Below, in pieces: positions 15,260 to 25,460 of a stretch of DNA of 34,955 bases. Position numbers and translations under genes: made by a program. This stretch comes from Thiobacillus denitrificans (GTDB lineage Bacteria; Pseudomonadota; Gammaproteobacteria; Burkholderiales; Thiobacillaceae): contig DILD01000040.1 of NCBI GenBank assembly GCA_002424845.1, positions 1 through 34,955 on the forward strand, read 5' to 3'. Numbering within the stretch: position 1 is the first letter of the stretch; each line of letters starts with the position of its first letter. Under the pieces are notes generated by a model. That model made no database searches. It was not told the DNA's origin and worked only from the letters and a program-made list of their open reading frames with translations.

Positions 15260-18200
15260 ATGAACAAGCCCCGGATTCTGATTGTCGCGGACCGCGCCGG
15301 CGCTGGCGATTTTCTGGAAGGCTGGCTGCGAACCCGCCATTTTCAATGGATCGGAACGGCTACCTCGATCCAGGAAGCCCTCCTGCTGGCAGATTCCGCC
15401 AGCCCCGACCTGGCGATTCTGGATTTCGTACTGCCTGACGCGCCTGACGGCATCCAGACTGCCGCCCTTCTGCAGGCGCGATTCGGCATCCCGGTTCTCC
15501 ACCTGGCCGACGAGGCTCATGCAGATGTCTTCGAGCAGGCGCAAACAGGCTTGTCCGGGGACTATCTGACAAAACCTTTCAGCGATCGCGAACTGGCAAG
15601 GGCGCTAGAGTACGCACTCGATCGGCATGAACTGCTGCGCCGGCTGAAAGCAAGCGAAGCGCATCTGGCTGAAACACGAGCCATTGCAGAAAATTACCGC
15701 CAGCAACTGAGTCAGAGCGAACATCACGTCCTCGAACGAGTTCCCGAACGTTTCCGCATAGCCCTCGACAGTTCGCCGGACGCAATCTTCCTGATTGACC
15801 CGGCGACCATGCGTTTTCTCGATTTCAACCAGACGGCATGCGACAGTCTGGAGTACACCCGCGCGGAACTGATCGTGCTTGAGCCGCACGACATCCAGCC
15901 TGAGTTCGACAAAACCCGGCTCCACGAGCGCTTTGTCGAGACGTTTGCCGGGAAACCCGGTGCCGATCTGATCCAGACGCTACACCAGCGCAAGGACGGG
16001 GCGCGTTTCCCGGTGGAAGTGCGATTGCGGCCATTCGAGTCCGAGGGACGCCCTCTCGTGGTTGCCGTTGCCCGCGACATATCGGAACGACTGCTTGCCG
16101 AAACCTTATTGAAAGAAGCCAGCGAGCGATTCACCCAGATCGCGGAGAACATCCAGGAAGTGTTCTGGATACGCGATATCGAAGAAAACCGGTTCCTCTA
16201 TATCAACCCCGCTTTCGAGTCGATGTTTCGCATGCCGGTTGGCAACGTTTTGCAAAACCCTCGATCTTTCCTGGACAGGGTGCACCCGGACGACCAGCCC
16301 CGGGTTGCCGCTGCATTCGAGTGGCAAAACCGGAACCGGCAAGGCGTCGATCTCGAGTACCGCATCATCGTCCGCGATAACGAACTCCGCTGGATATGGG
16401 TGCGCACCTTCCCGGTTCTGGATTCCCTGGGTAAGGTATACCGAATGGCAGGCATCGCCGAGGATGTGACACACCGGCGCGAGTCCGAGGAGCAATATCG
16501 AACGATCATTCAGGCATCGATCGATGGTTTCTGGGTGGCGGACGCCTAGGGGCGGATTCTGGACTGCAATGAGGCCTATTGCCGTGCACTGGGCTACACA
16601 CGGGAGGAAGTGCTTGATCGCCTGATATCCGAACTGGATTACAACGAATCCCCGGAACAAACCGCGGAGCACATTCGCCAGATCATCGAGCACGGGCAGG
16701 ACCGCTTCGAAACCCGGCACCGCCACAAAGACGGTCACCCGATCGATATCGAGGTAAGCACCTATTACCAGCCGGATGGCAATGGCGGACGCTTCTATGC
16801 CTTTCTACGCGATATCTCAAGGCGCAAGCAGGCGGAGAACGCCTTGCGCGAAAGCGAATCACGTTACCGCACACTGATTGCCAATCTGCCAGGCATCGCC
16901 TATCGCTGCGCAATGGACGCCGACTGGACAATGGCGGTATTCAGCGGCGAAGTCGAAAGTCTGACCGGCTACCCGGCCAGCGATTTTCTCGACAAGCACC
17001 GAAGCTTTGCCAGCATCATTCACCCGGATGACGTAGCCATGGTGGAGCAGGCAATCAGGAGCAGGGTTTCCCAAAAAATCGGTTTTGAAATCGAATATCG
17101 CCTTTGCCATGCCCATGGGCACACCGTCATCGTTCACGAGAACGGCCAGGGCATATATGACGAGAATGGCGAATTGCTCTGGCTGGATGGCTTCATTTGG
17201 GACATTACCGAACGTACCCGAACGGAGCAGGCGCTGATCAAGAGCGAGGAACGATATCGGGCTGTGGTGGAGGACCAGACCGAACTGATCAGCCGCCTGC
17301 GCGCGGACGGAACGCTCATCTTTGCCAACGAGATTTATTGCCGTTTCTTCGGGAAATCGGAAAAAGAACTGATTGGAAAAACCTGGCATCCCGTTGCTTT
17401 CCCGGAAGACCGGCCGGAAATCGAAGCAAAACTAGGCACGCTGTCGCCCTCCAATCCCGTTGTCATCATAGAAAACAGGGTGTACTCCGCGAGCGGGGAC
17501 GTGCGCTGGATGCAGTTCGTTAACCGGGCTTTCTTTAATGAGGCCGGACAAATTGCGGAGCTCCAGTCCGTAGGCCGCGATATTACGGACAAGAAGAAAG
17601 CCGAACAGGCATTGCTGGCGGCCAAAGACTTCAAACGCGCCATCCTGGATGCTGTCAGCACCCAAATTGCCGTACTCGATCAAACGGGAACCATCATTGA
17701 GGTAAACGAATCCTGGCGCAGGTTCGCTATCGAGAACATCGGGCCCAACAGCCAGGCGATATTTTCTACCGACGTGGGCATCAATTACCTGGACGTATGC
17801 CGCGCGGCGCAGGGTGCGGGAGCGGAGGGCGCGCAGGAAGCGGTAAAGGGCATTCGCGCCGTGCTGGATGGGCGTCTCGACGCCTTTACGCAAGAGTATC
17901 CCTGCCATACGTCTGTCAATCAGCGGTGGTTCATGATGACGGTCACGCCATTGGACCGCACACGCAGCGGCGTGGTCGTATCGCACAGCGACATTAGCGC
18001 GCCCAGGTTGCTGGCCGAGAAATTGCGCGATAGCGAGACGCTTCTGGAACGCGCGCAAACCATGGCCAAAATTGGAAGCTGGGAACTGGACATTGCAAGT
18101 TCCCGGCTGCACTGGTCGGACGAAACGAATCGAATATTCGGCGCGCGAGCAAATACGCCGCGGACTACGACGAACTTCCTGGCTTGCGTTCATCCTGATG

Positions 18201-19444
18201 ACCGCGAGATGGTCGATCGTGCATGGGGTGCCGCACTAGATGGCGCGCCCTATGACATTGAACATCGAATTCTGGTTGACGGTGAGACCAAGTGGGTACA
18301 TGAGCAAGCGGATATTCGCTTTGATTGCCATGGGAAACCTGTTTGCGCTTACGGTTTCGTTCAGGATATCGATGCCCGCAAACAGGCTGAGCTGGCCTTG
18401 CGTCAAAGCGATGCCCGCTCCCGCAGTATTCTGCGCGCCGCCCCGATTGGGATCGGCGTAATCATGGACCGGATTTTTCTGGAGGTCAACGAGGCCATGA
18501 CCACCATGACAGGCTACAAGACCGAGGAACTGCTCGGCCATTCTGTGCGGATGCTTTACCCGACCCAGGCCGATTACGATTATGTAGGGACAGAAAAATA
18601 CCGACAGATCGAAGCACACGGAATCGGCTCGGTTGAAACTCGCTGGTGCAAAAAGAATGGCGAAATAATGGATGTCCTCCTGTCCTCATCTCCCATTGTG
18701 ATGAAGGATTTATCGCAAGGGCTGACTTTTTCCGCGCTGGATATTACTTACAGCAAACAAGCCGAACAGGACCGGCTGATTCATGAGGCCAGTCAACGCG
18801 ATGCGCTGGTTCGGGACGTCCACCACCGCATCAAGAACAATCTGCAAGGGGTGATCGGCCTGCTGCGTCAGCACATTGCCAACTACCCGGATACCCAGGC
18901 ACCGATCGAAGCCGCCATCACCCAGGTCAACACAATTGCAGTGATACATGGTCTGCAAAGCCGCATGCCTCAGAATGAGCTCCGTATCCGTGAATTGCTG
19001 CATGAAGTGAACGGTGCGGCGGCAGCCATGGCCATGGCGCTTCCCCCGCCCGAAATCGAAGACACCCTGTCCGGCGAGGTCTGGCTGGACAGCGGTGCGG
19101 CAGTCACGATCGCACTGATCATTAACGAGTTGCTCCAGAATGCGTTGAAACACAGGGACCGCGCCGACAGCCGGGATACCAGGGTTTCACTTGGCGGCGA
19201 CAGCCAGCACGTGAGTCTCCACATCTGGAATCCCGGAGGACCATTGCCGCATAGTTTCGATTTACTCACCGGCCAAGGATGCGGTACCGGCCTGGATCTG
19301 GTGCGCACCCTGCTGCCGCGCCGGGGTGCCGGGCTCGTCCTGAACAACAGCGATGGGGGCATAGAAGCTGTGCTTGTCCTGACCGCTCCGGTGATTGTCG
19401 ATCCCGGAACGCTTGTCAACAGGCGCGATCAAGATGATGAATGA
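15260..19444 (+). pseudogene. Receiver + eight-PAS histidine kinase, interrupted by in-frame TAG
   Basis: Read through one TAG (16547-16549), this is a single 1394-codon frame. Order: receiver (1-120; Asp55 in LAILDFVLPD, Lys in YLTKPF), eight PAS domains from about residue 160 to 1175, then a HisKA_2-type kinase core (VHHRIKNNLQ, His1189 the likely phospho-acceptor) and an HATPase with NELLQNALKH and GTGLDLVRTLL. The stop falls inside the third PAS, between WVADA and GRILDCNEAY, exactly where an E or Q codon is normal, and the frame is unchanged on both sides, so one base substitution explains it. Without readthrough the products would be a 429-residue receiver-PAS piece and a kinase piece that could restart at GTG 16610, preceded by GGGAGGAA at short spacing. 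The next gene, an ANTAR regulator, overlaps its end. Confidence 0.88.
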
Positions 19445-20018
19445 CGATATGAAACAGGTCTCTCACCTCATGCTGGTCGAAGACGACTTGCTCATCCTTC
19501 GCACGATGGCACGCGGGTTGCGCGAAACCGGCTACCAAGTCAGCGAAGCCGAGTCCGCTGAAGAGGCCATGCAGCTATGCTCGCAAATCCGGCCAGACCT
19601 GGCCGTGCTGGATATTCGCATGCGCGGTTTATCCGGCCTGGAATTGGGCCGTTGGCTCGCCGAGCGTGAAATCTCATTCCTGTTTCTCACCGCCTACGAC
19701 GATGAGGCCTTTGTACGGGAGGCCCAACAGGCTGGTGCGCTGGGCTATCTGGTCAAACCCCTCGATGTACCGCGCATCATTCCATCGCTTGAAACCGCGC
19801 TTGCCCGGGCACGCGATTTGATCGCGCTACGAGAAAGCGAAGAAAAACTGGTTACCGCGCTGCAAAACAGCCGTGAAATCAGTACGGCCATCGGCTTGCT
19901 CATGGAACGACACAATCAGAGCGCCGAGCAGGCCTTCGAAATGCTCAGGGAACAGTCGCGCCAACAGCGGAAGAAAGTGCTGGAAACGGCTCGCACCCTG
20001 CTCGCCGGGAAAAAATGA
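19434..20018 (+). CDS. ANTAR-domain response regulator
   Basis: 194 residues (starts at 19437 or 19449 are also possible). Receiver at about 8-125: acidic pair EDD near 17, Asp60 phospho-acceptor (LAVLDIRMRG), Thr86 (FLFLTAYDD) and Lys108 (YLVKPLD). A coiled-coil linker (about 122-150) leads into an ANTAR domain (about 138-190), recognisable by STAIGLLMERHNQSAEQAFE and MLREQSRQQRKKVLETA. ANTAR proteins bind paired RNA hairpins and prevent transcription termination when phosphorylated. The gene starts inside the last codons of the eight-PAS kinase, so the two form a cognate pair resembling known HisKA_2-ANTAR systems. No target hairpin pair was identified nearby. Confidence 0.9.
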   Translation: MMNDDMKQVSHLMLVEDDLLILRTMARGLRETGYQVSEAESAEEAMQLCSQIRPDLAVLDIRMRGLSGLELGRWLAEREISFLFLTAYDDEAFVREAQQAGALGYLVKPLDVPRIIPSLETALARARDLIALRESEEKLVTALQNSREISTAIGLLMERHNQSAEQAFEMLREQSRQQRKKVLETARTLLAGKK

Positions 20019-20062
20019 ACTTCAGTGGCGCGCACCCGCGCGAAACGAGCGTCGGAAGCGCT

Positions 20063-20260
20063 TCAAGAGCCGCCGGTCCCCACTGCGACAGTTACCTTGC
20101 CCGCCACGTAGGTGTAGAGCCCTTTGACCTGGTCCCCCATGCTGGCGACGGCGACAATGATCACCACGGCAATCAGTCCGGCAATCAATGCATACTCAAT
20201 GGTGGTGACGCCCTGGTCACTGCGGAAAAACGCCTTGCTGCCCCAGGCTGGTTTACGCAT
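20063..20260 (-). CDS. Flp/Fap-type type IVb pilin
   Basis: 65 residues. A short basic leader (MRKPAWGSKAFFRSDQG) ends in Gly, followed by VTTIEYALIAGLIAVVIIVA, the Flp pilin signature with Glu at position +5 after the predicted prepilin cleavage site and a hydrophobic helix. The C-terminal tail is short (GDQVKGLYTYVAGKVTVAVG). The ATG at 20260 has AAGGAGG 4 nt upstream. It lies 93 nt downstream of the MshEN-like secretion ATPase on the same strand, which suggests one transcription unit. No tad assembly genes (rcpA, tadB/C, prepilin peptidase) are in this window. Confidence 0.9.
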   Translation of the reverse strand: MRKPAWGSKAFFRSDQGVTTIEYALIAGLIAVVIIVAVASMGDQVKGLYTYVAGKVTVAVGTGGS

Positions 20261-20353
20261 CACGCCTCCTTGTGTATCACCCGAATATGATCCGTTCCCG
20301 TTTCAGGGCGACTGATACCTGACGGCACGTGCCAGAGCATGAACCGTAGCTGG

Positions 20354-22858
20354 TCAGGCGCACACCGCGCGCACCTGCGCGATATCGATATGCCCAAGCA
20401 GCACCTTGGCGATGCCGTCCTGTTTGAGGGTGCGCATGCCTTCCGCGCGGGCCTCGGTCTGCATCTCGCTCAGCGGCGCGCGCGTCTGGATCAAGTGCCT
20501 GAACTTCGGCGTGACCACCATGAGTTCGTGCAGTCCGATGCGCCCCCGGTATCCCGTATGGTTGCAGTGTTCGCAGCCGGTGGCGCGCCTGAGCATGATG
20601 TCTCCGCCCGGCGCCTCCTTCTTCCATTGACCGATGATGGATTCCGGCTCAAGGCGGGTGCCGTCGCAGTATTCGGCCGCGAGCATGCGGATTTCCTCCT
20701 GATCGGGGCGATAGGCCTGCTTGCAGTGCTCGCACAAGCCCTTGGCCAGGCGCTGCGCGAGAATGCCCAAGAGGGCGTCGGCGAAGTTGAACGGGTCCAT
20801 GCCCATGTCGAGCAGGCGCACCGCGCTTTCGAGCGCGCCGTTGGTATGCAGGGTCGACAGCACCAGGTGGCCGGTAAGCGAGGCCTCGATGCCGACGCCC
20901 GCGGTTTCCTCATCACGCATTTCGCCCAGCATGATGACGTCGGGGTCGGCGCGCAAAAAGCTGCGCATGGCGGCCGCGAAGGTCCAGCCGATGCCCGCGT
21001 TGACCTGCACCTGCCTGAGACCGGACTGGGTGATTTCGACCGGGTCCTCGACGGTCCAGATTTTGCGGTCGGGCGTGTTGATGTAGCCGAGCAGGGAATG
21101 CAGGGTGGTGGTCTTGCCTGACCCGGTCGGCCCGCAGACGAGAATCAGCCCGTAGGGCGTCTGCGCCAGCCGCTTCAGCGTCGCGAGCAAATCCACGGCA
21201 AGGCCCAGTTCGTCGATCGGCACGGGCTTGCTGGCCGCGAGCACCCGCATGACGATGTCCTCCAGGCCGTTTGCCGTCGGAATGGTGACGACACGCAGTT
21301 CGATCTGGGCCGGGCCGAATTGCTTGAAGTCGATTTTGCCGTCCTGGGGCTTGCGGCGGTTCGTGATATCGAGATGCGCCATGATCTTGATGCGCGAAAC
21401 GAATGCGTTGCGGTAGCTCGCCGGCACGTCGTGATAAGTCGATAGTGTTCCGTCCTTGCGAAAACGCACGCGTGTGTTTTGCTTCCCGGGAAGGCTTTCG
21501 ATGTGGATGTCCGAAACGCCACTCGAGTAGGCGTCAAGAATCATCTTGTTGACCAGCTGCACCAGGGTGCTGTCGGATTCCGGAACCTGAGCCTGCTCGA
21601 TTTCGAGCGCCTCGTCCTCAATGACCAGCCTGGCGGCCAGTTCGCCGACGTGCATGTCCTGGCTCTTGTAATAATCATACTCATCGCGACCGCTGTCGAC
21701 CTCTCCGTTTTCCTCGGGGAACTGCTTCGAACCGAAGGTGCCATATTGCTCGTCGATGGCATCCTCGATTTCGTTGTGCGAGGCCACGGCCGGCACAATG
21801 CGGTGCTGGGTGATGAAGCGCAGCTCATCGAGTACCGTGTTTGCCAGCGGATTCTCGAATGCCACGACCAAAGACCCGTTGCTCCGGCACAGGGGAATCA
21901 GGGCATGCTTGCGGGCAAAGGCGTAATCGACCAGCTCAATGGCCTCGGGGTCGAAGTTGAATTTCCTGAGGCTGACGAATGGAATACCGAGCCGCTTGGC
22001 CAGTGCGTCATTGAGGGTACGCTCATCGACCACCCCCATTTCGACCAGAATCCTGCCCAATGGCATCTTGCGATTTCGATGCTGCATCTCGAGCGCGGCA
22101 TCCAGCTGCGCCTGGGTCAGCAGGCCAACCTGCATCAAGGCCTCGCCCAGCTTCAGGACCGGCATGCTTTTCTGGTGCGCAATGGCACTCTTGAGCTGGT
22201 CGCGCGACACAATCTGGCTGGCGGTGAGAACGTCGCCGATCCGCTGGGCGCGCAGCGTCTGCTGGTGCGCGAGCGCCGCGTCGACCTCGGCGAGGCTGAC
22301 CGCATTCTGCTCGACCAGATGTTCGCCGATCGGCCGGCCGATCTCCTGCCTCTTCGTCGCCGGAAACGGGATGAACCAGCGCACGACTTTGCCGTCCTTC
22401 TCGGGAAGATACAGAAACAGCCCGTATGCCGCGGTCACATAGCCGACCGTCTCGCCGGACATGATCTGATTGTCTTCGAATTCGATTTTGTAGGTTTGCC
22501 GCTCTGACGGCGCGAACATCTCCTGGGCGCGCCCTTCGAGCGAGGTGATTTCAGGACGCAACGCGAGCGGACGTTCCATTCTGAGCGTTCTGATGCTGTC
22601 GAACGGTATCGTCTGGATCGCCTCGCCCTGCAAGGGTTTGAGGCGCAGGCGCTGCTCATCGGGGAAAAAGCGGATCAGCGTGCCATGAAGCTTGGCGCCG
22701 GCGCGCAGATGCACGATACACGGCTCGGGATGGCCGTGCCCTTCGTACGCCTCGAACGAGAAGTATGGCGGGACGGGCCACCCGATCACATCGACCGGCC
22801 CCTCATGTTCCAGCGGCTCAGGCGTGGCGTTCTTCATTGTTTCAGGTCTCGAATCCAT
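20354..22858 (-). CDS. GspE/PilB-family ATPase with MshEN-like repeats
   Basis: 834 residues, longer than typical GspE/PilB (about 500-580). Residues 1-165 are an extra N-terminal region unlike standard GspE (contains CIVHLRAGAKLHGTLIRFFP and YKIEFEDNQIMSGETVGYVT). Residues about 171-290 hold four repeats of the form I/L-G-x2-L-x5-(V/I/L)-x3-L-x2-A, for example KLGEALMQVGLLTQAQLDAA, like c-di-GMP-binding MshEN modules. The ATPase core follows: Walker A GPTGSGKTTT (576-585), VEDPVE, Walker B VIMLGEMRD, a LVLSTLHTN histidine box and a zinc tetracysteine (CEHC at 709-712, CEHC at 762-765). It powers assembly of a pilus or secretion pseudopilus. A second ATG at 22837 is possible. Confidence 0.92.
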   Translation of the reverse strand: MDSRPETMKNATPEPLEHEGPVDVIGWPVPPYFSFEAYEGHGHPEPCIVHLRAGAKLHGTLIRFFPDEQRLRLKPLQGEAIQTIPFDSIRTLRMERPLALRPEITSLEGRAQEMFAPSERQTYKIEFEDNQIMSGETVGYVTAAYGLFLYLPEKDGKVVRWFIPFPATKRQEIGRPIGEHLVEQNAVSLAEVDAALAHQQTLRAQRIGDVLTASQIVSRDQLKSAIAHQKSMPVLKLGEALMQVGLLTQAQLDAALEMQHRNRKMPLGRILVEMGVVDERTLNDALAKRLGIPFVSLRKFNFDPEAIELVDYAFARKHALIPLCRSNGSLVVAFENPLANTVLDELRFITQHRIVPAVASHNEIEDAIDEQYGTFGSKQFPEENGEVDSGRDEYDYYKSQDMHVGELAARLVIEDEALEIEQAQVPESDSTLVQLVNKMILDAYSSGVSDIHIESLPGKQNTRVRFRKDGTLSTYHDVPASYRNAFVSRIKIMAHLDITNRRKPQDGKIDFKQFGPAQIELRVVTIPTANGLEDIVMRVLAASKPVPIDELGLAVDLLATLKRLAQTPYGLILVCGPTGSGKTTTLHSLLGYINTPDRKIWTVEDPVEITQSGLRQVQVNAGIGWTFAAAMRSFLRADPDVIMLGEMRDEETAGVGIEASLTGHLVLSTLHTNGALESAVRLLDMGMDPFNFADALLGILAQRLAKGLCEHCKQAYRPDQEEIRMLAAEYCDGTRLEPESIIGQWKKEAPGGDIMLRRATGCEHCNHTGYRGRIGLHELMVVTPKFRHLIQTRAPLSEMQTEARAEGMRTLKQDGIAKVLLGHIDIAQVRAVCA

Positions 22859-23091
22859 TTTTTGTTTGGCCCCTCCATGATGTGATGGGGCGGGATTGAT
22901 TGGTCGTGATTTTCAAATCCGATACCACTCAGCACGAATACCCCAACTCTGTTCAATTGTAGCGCTCTCCTGGCGGTCTACGCATAAGCGGTGGCCAGGC
23001 AGGCTATGATGAAGGAAAGTGCGGGGCTGCTGCCGCATGAAACGCCGGTTTCGGCCTCCATTGTCTTCGAGTTCTCAAACGAGCTTCACAC
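22859..23091. other. Divergent intergenic region
   Basis: About 230 bases between the divergently transcribed ATPase and unknown-protein genes; promoters for both must lie here. No distinctive operator or repeat was recognised. Confidence 0.4.
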
Positions 23092-23607
23092 ATGTCCGTC
23101 ATTCAATCCATCACCTTTGGTTACAGCGACAGCGAGGATCGGCTGTGGGTGCGTTGCGTGCTGCAGGGAGGAGGCGAAAGCCGCTTCTGGCTGACGCGGC
23201 GACTGGCCCTGGCCTTGATCAAGGGGGTCACCGACAAGCTGGCGGATACCCTGTCACCCGTTCCCGTGCCGATGGACAAGGCGCTCCGCCTTGCGCTGGA
23301 GCATCAGGCCGGTTTTGAAAAACCATCCGATCCGGCTCCCCCTGCTCCCCGGTCTTCTTCAAAGGCAGCCTCCGAAATGTCCTTGTGTACCCGGATTGAT
23401 CTGACGCCGGGAAACAAGAGCTGGCGAATCGTCTGGATAGCGGGAGGCCAGCCGCTGACGCTGAACATGGCACGCGAAGCGGTTCATCGCATGCTGGCCG
23501 GTTTGATCAGCCGCGCCCAGCAGGCCGGATGGGCGCCCGAACTACCGGCGTCCTGGCTGAAAAGCGAGGAGCGCGAGCGCTTGTTGCAAAGCAATTCGTC
23601 GAGCTGA
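23092..23607 (+). CDS. Hypothetical protein
   Basis: 171 residues, soluble. The N-terminal part (1-75) has VIQSITFGYSDSEDRLWVRC then ESRFWLTRRLALALIKGV, a linker rich in Pro/Ser (DPAPPAPRSSSKAASE) follows, and the C-terminal part (95-160) has SWRIVWIAGGQPLTLNMARE. The two halves look alike: a strand pair followed by FWLTRRLALALIKG or LTLNMAREAVHRMLAG, suggesting an internal duplication. I do not recognise a named family. It lies divergent from the pilus ATPase, which may hint at related function but proves nothing. Confidence 0.68.
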   Translation: MSVIQSITFGYSDSEDRLWVRCVLQGGGESRFWLTRRLALALIKGVTDKLADTLSPVPVPMDKALRLALEHQAGFEKPSDPAPPAPRSSSKAASEMSLCTRIDLTPGNKSWRIVWIAGGQPLTLNMAREAVHRMLAGLISRAQQAGWAPELPASWLKSEERERLLQSNSSS

Positions 23608-23666
23608 CCAGCGGCGGCCGCCGCAATCAGGCCGGGGCGAATGGCTCGACTTTCGTCCCGGCCGGC

Positions 23667-23981
23667 TCAGAATGCAGGATCCGTTGCCTCCAGCATGACC
23701 CGATTGCGCCCGCCTTCCTTGGCGCGATACATCGCGCGGTCCGCCCGGTCGATCAGCTCACTGCTCGTGTCCCCTCGTGCCCAGGCCGCAACGCCGATAC
23801 TCACGGTGATACGGCCGATGTCGACAAAGTCGATCGCCTCGATTGCCTCGCGCAGGCGTTCGGCGAGTTTGGCCGCATCCTCAAGCCGGCTGTGCGTGGC
23901 CAGCACCACGAATTCTTCGCCGCCCCATCGACCGAGGTGATCGGTGTCGCGAATGCATTGACCGACCACGCGCGAGACGGC
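23667..23981 (-). pseudogene. Truncated GGDEF-domain remnant
   Basis: The minus-strand frame reads AVSRVVGQCIRDTDHLGRWG then GEEF, followed by the rest of a GGDEF domain (ITVSIGVAAWARGD, ADRAMYRAKEGGRNRV). It has the inhibitory RDTD and the active GGEEF but lacks the N-terminal half of the domain (no DxLTGLxNR, no D-x-DxFK, no GHxxGD). The homologous frame begins right where the ppx stop codon lies, so the 5' part was probably lost in a deletion joining it to ppx. A GTG at 23969 could start a 100-residue protein, but it could not be a working cyclase. Confidence 0.82.
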
Positions 23982-23984
23982 TGG

Positions 23985-25460
23985 CTAGCCGAATGTGTAT
24001 TTCATCCCGACCGCATGCCAATACGCGGATTCTTCCTCCAGTGCGCGCTGGGTCAGCGGTCGACGCTCCAGCCAGCCTTCGGGCAGCGCGAGACGGAAAC
24101 GTTTGCCGCCCGCCTCCACCTTCACTTCGGGCAGGTGTGTTTCCGCGCGGTTGCGGCAGAGAATGACAGCCTGACGCAGCAGCCACACAAGCAGGCGATC
24201 ATGATCCGGCACCATGCCGGATACCCAGGCCGGAAGTTTCGTCAGCGCGCCGCGCTGGGCGCGCGCCAGCAGGGCCAGTCGGGCCTGTTCGGTGCGCGAA
24301 AACCCCGGCATGTCGGCGTTCTCCAGGATATAACCGGAATGGCGGTGGTAGCCGCTATGCGAAACCGACAATCCGATTTCGTGCAGCCGTGCGGCCCAAT
24401 CGAGAAAACGCTCATCGTTCTCGTCATGCCCATCGCAGGCGGCCAGCAGTTCCCGCGCCACCCGCTTCACGCGTGCGGCCTGCTGAACATCGATGTGATA
24501 ACGCCGCATGAACTCATCCACGGTCGCCTCGCGCATGTCCTGCTGGTGAAAGCGCCCCAGCAGGTCATACAGGATGCCTTCGCGCATGGCCGTTTCGGCA
24601 ACATCCATCTGCTCGATGCCCAGCTCGGCGAACAACCCGGCCATGATGGCGAAGCCGCCCGCGATGACCGGGCGGCGATCGCGCGTGAGACCGGCGAGTT
24701 CCAGTGCGTCGACATGGCCGGCCTTGACCAGCTGGCTGCGCAACTGGGCCAGGCCGTCGGCGGTAATGCCGCGGCTCGACCAGCCATTGCCTTCCAGGAT
24801 TTCCCGCAGCGCGCGCGCCGTGCCGCTGGAGCCGATCGCCTGTTGCCAGTTGGCTTGGGAAAACTCGCGGGCGATGTGCTCGACCTCGACACGCGCGGCC
24901 ATTTCGGCGGCTTTCAGCGCAGCCTTGTCGACCACGCCATCGGCAAAAAAACGCTTCGAGAAATTGACGCAGCCCATGTGCAGGCTTTCGCGCTCGTGCG
25001 GCTTGAGGCCATGACCGATGATGAACTCGGTGGAGCCGCCGCCGATGTCGACCACCAGACGGCAGTCGGGCGACGCCGGCAGCGAATGGGCGACGCCGAG
25101 GTAAATCAGCCGCGCCTCCTCGCGTCCGGCGACGATTTCGATCGGGTGACCGAGCGCGGCTTCGGCCTTGCGCAAAAAACCGTCCGCGTTTCTGGCAACG
25201 CGCAATGCCGAGGTGCCCACGCAACGGATCGCCTCCGGCGAAAGGCCGCGCAGGCGTTCGCCGAAGCGCTGCAGGCAGGCAAGTGCGCGTTCCTGCGTGG
25301 CGTCATCAAGGCGCTTGTCGTCATCGAGCCCACCGGCCAGGCGCACGGTTTCCTTCAGGGAGTCGAGCGGGTACAACTGGTCGCCCGCCACGCGCGCAAC
25401 TTCAAGCCGGAAGGAGTTGGAACCGAGATCGACGGCAGCGAGCGTATCGTAGGTTTTCAT
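23985..25460 (-). CDS. ppx: Exopolyphosphatase / GppA-family phosphatase
   Basis: 491 residues. The ASKHA-fold Ppx/GppA domain (about 1-305) begins with AAVDLGSNSFRLEVARV, has the second phosphate loop VVDIGGGSTEFIIGHG near 140-155 and GVGTSALR-like motif CVGTSALRVARN. The C-terminal HD-like helical domain (about 310-491) has WAARLHEIGLSVSHSGYHRH and LALLARAQRGAL. Known role: processive release of phosphate from polyphosphate, with or without pppGpp hydrolysis; the sequence does not separate the two. The start overlaps the end of the SpmAB-like gene by 4 nt (ATGA). It is the last gene of a four-gene operon. A GGDEF fragment abuts the stop. Confidence 0.9.
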   Translation of the reverse strand: MKTYDTLAAVDLGSNSFRLEVARVAGDQLYPLDSLKETVRLAGGLDDDKRLDDATQERALACLQRFGERLRGLSPEAIRCVGTSALRVARNADGFLRKAEAALGHPIEIVAGREEARLIYLGVAHSLPASPDCRLVVDIGGGSTEFIIGHGLKPHERESLHMGCVNFSKRFFADGVVDKAALKAAEMAARVEVEHIAREFSQANWQQAIGSSGTARALREILEGNGWSSRGITADGLAQLRSQLVKAGHVDALELAGLTRDRRPVIAGGFAIMAGLFAELGIEQMDVAETAMREGILYDLLGRFHQQDMREATVDEFMRRYHIDVQQAARVKRVARELLAACDGHDENDERFLDWAARLHEIGLSVSHSGYHRHSGYILENADMPGFSRTEQARLALLARAQRGALTKLPAWVSGMVPDHDRLLVWLLRQAVILCRNRAETHLPEVKVEAGGKRFRLALPEGWLERRPLTQRALEEESAYWHAVGMKYTFG

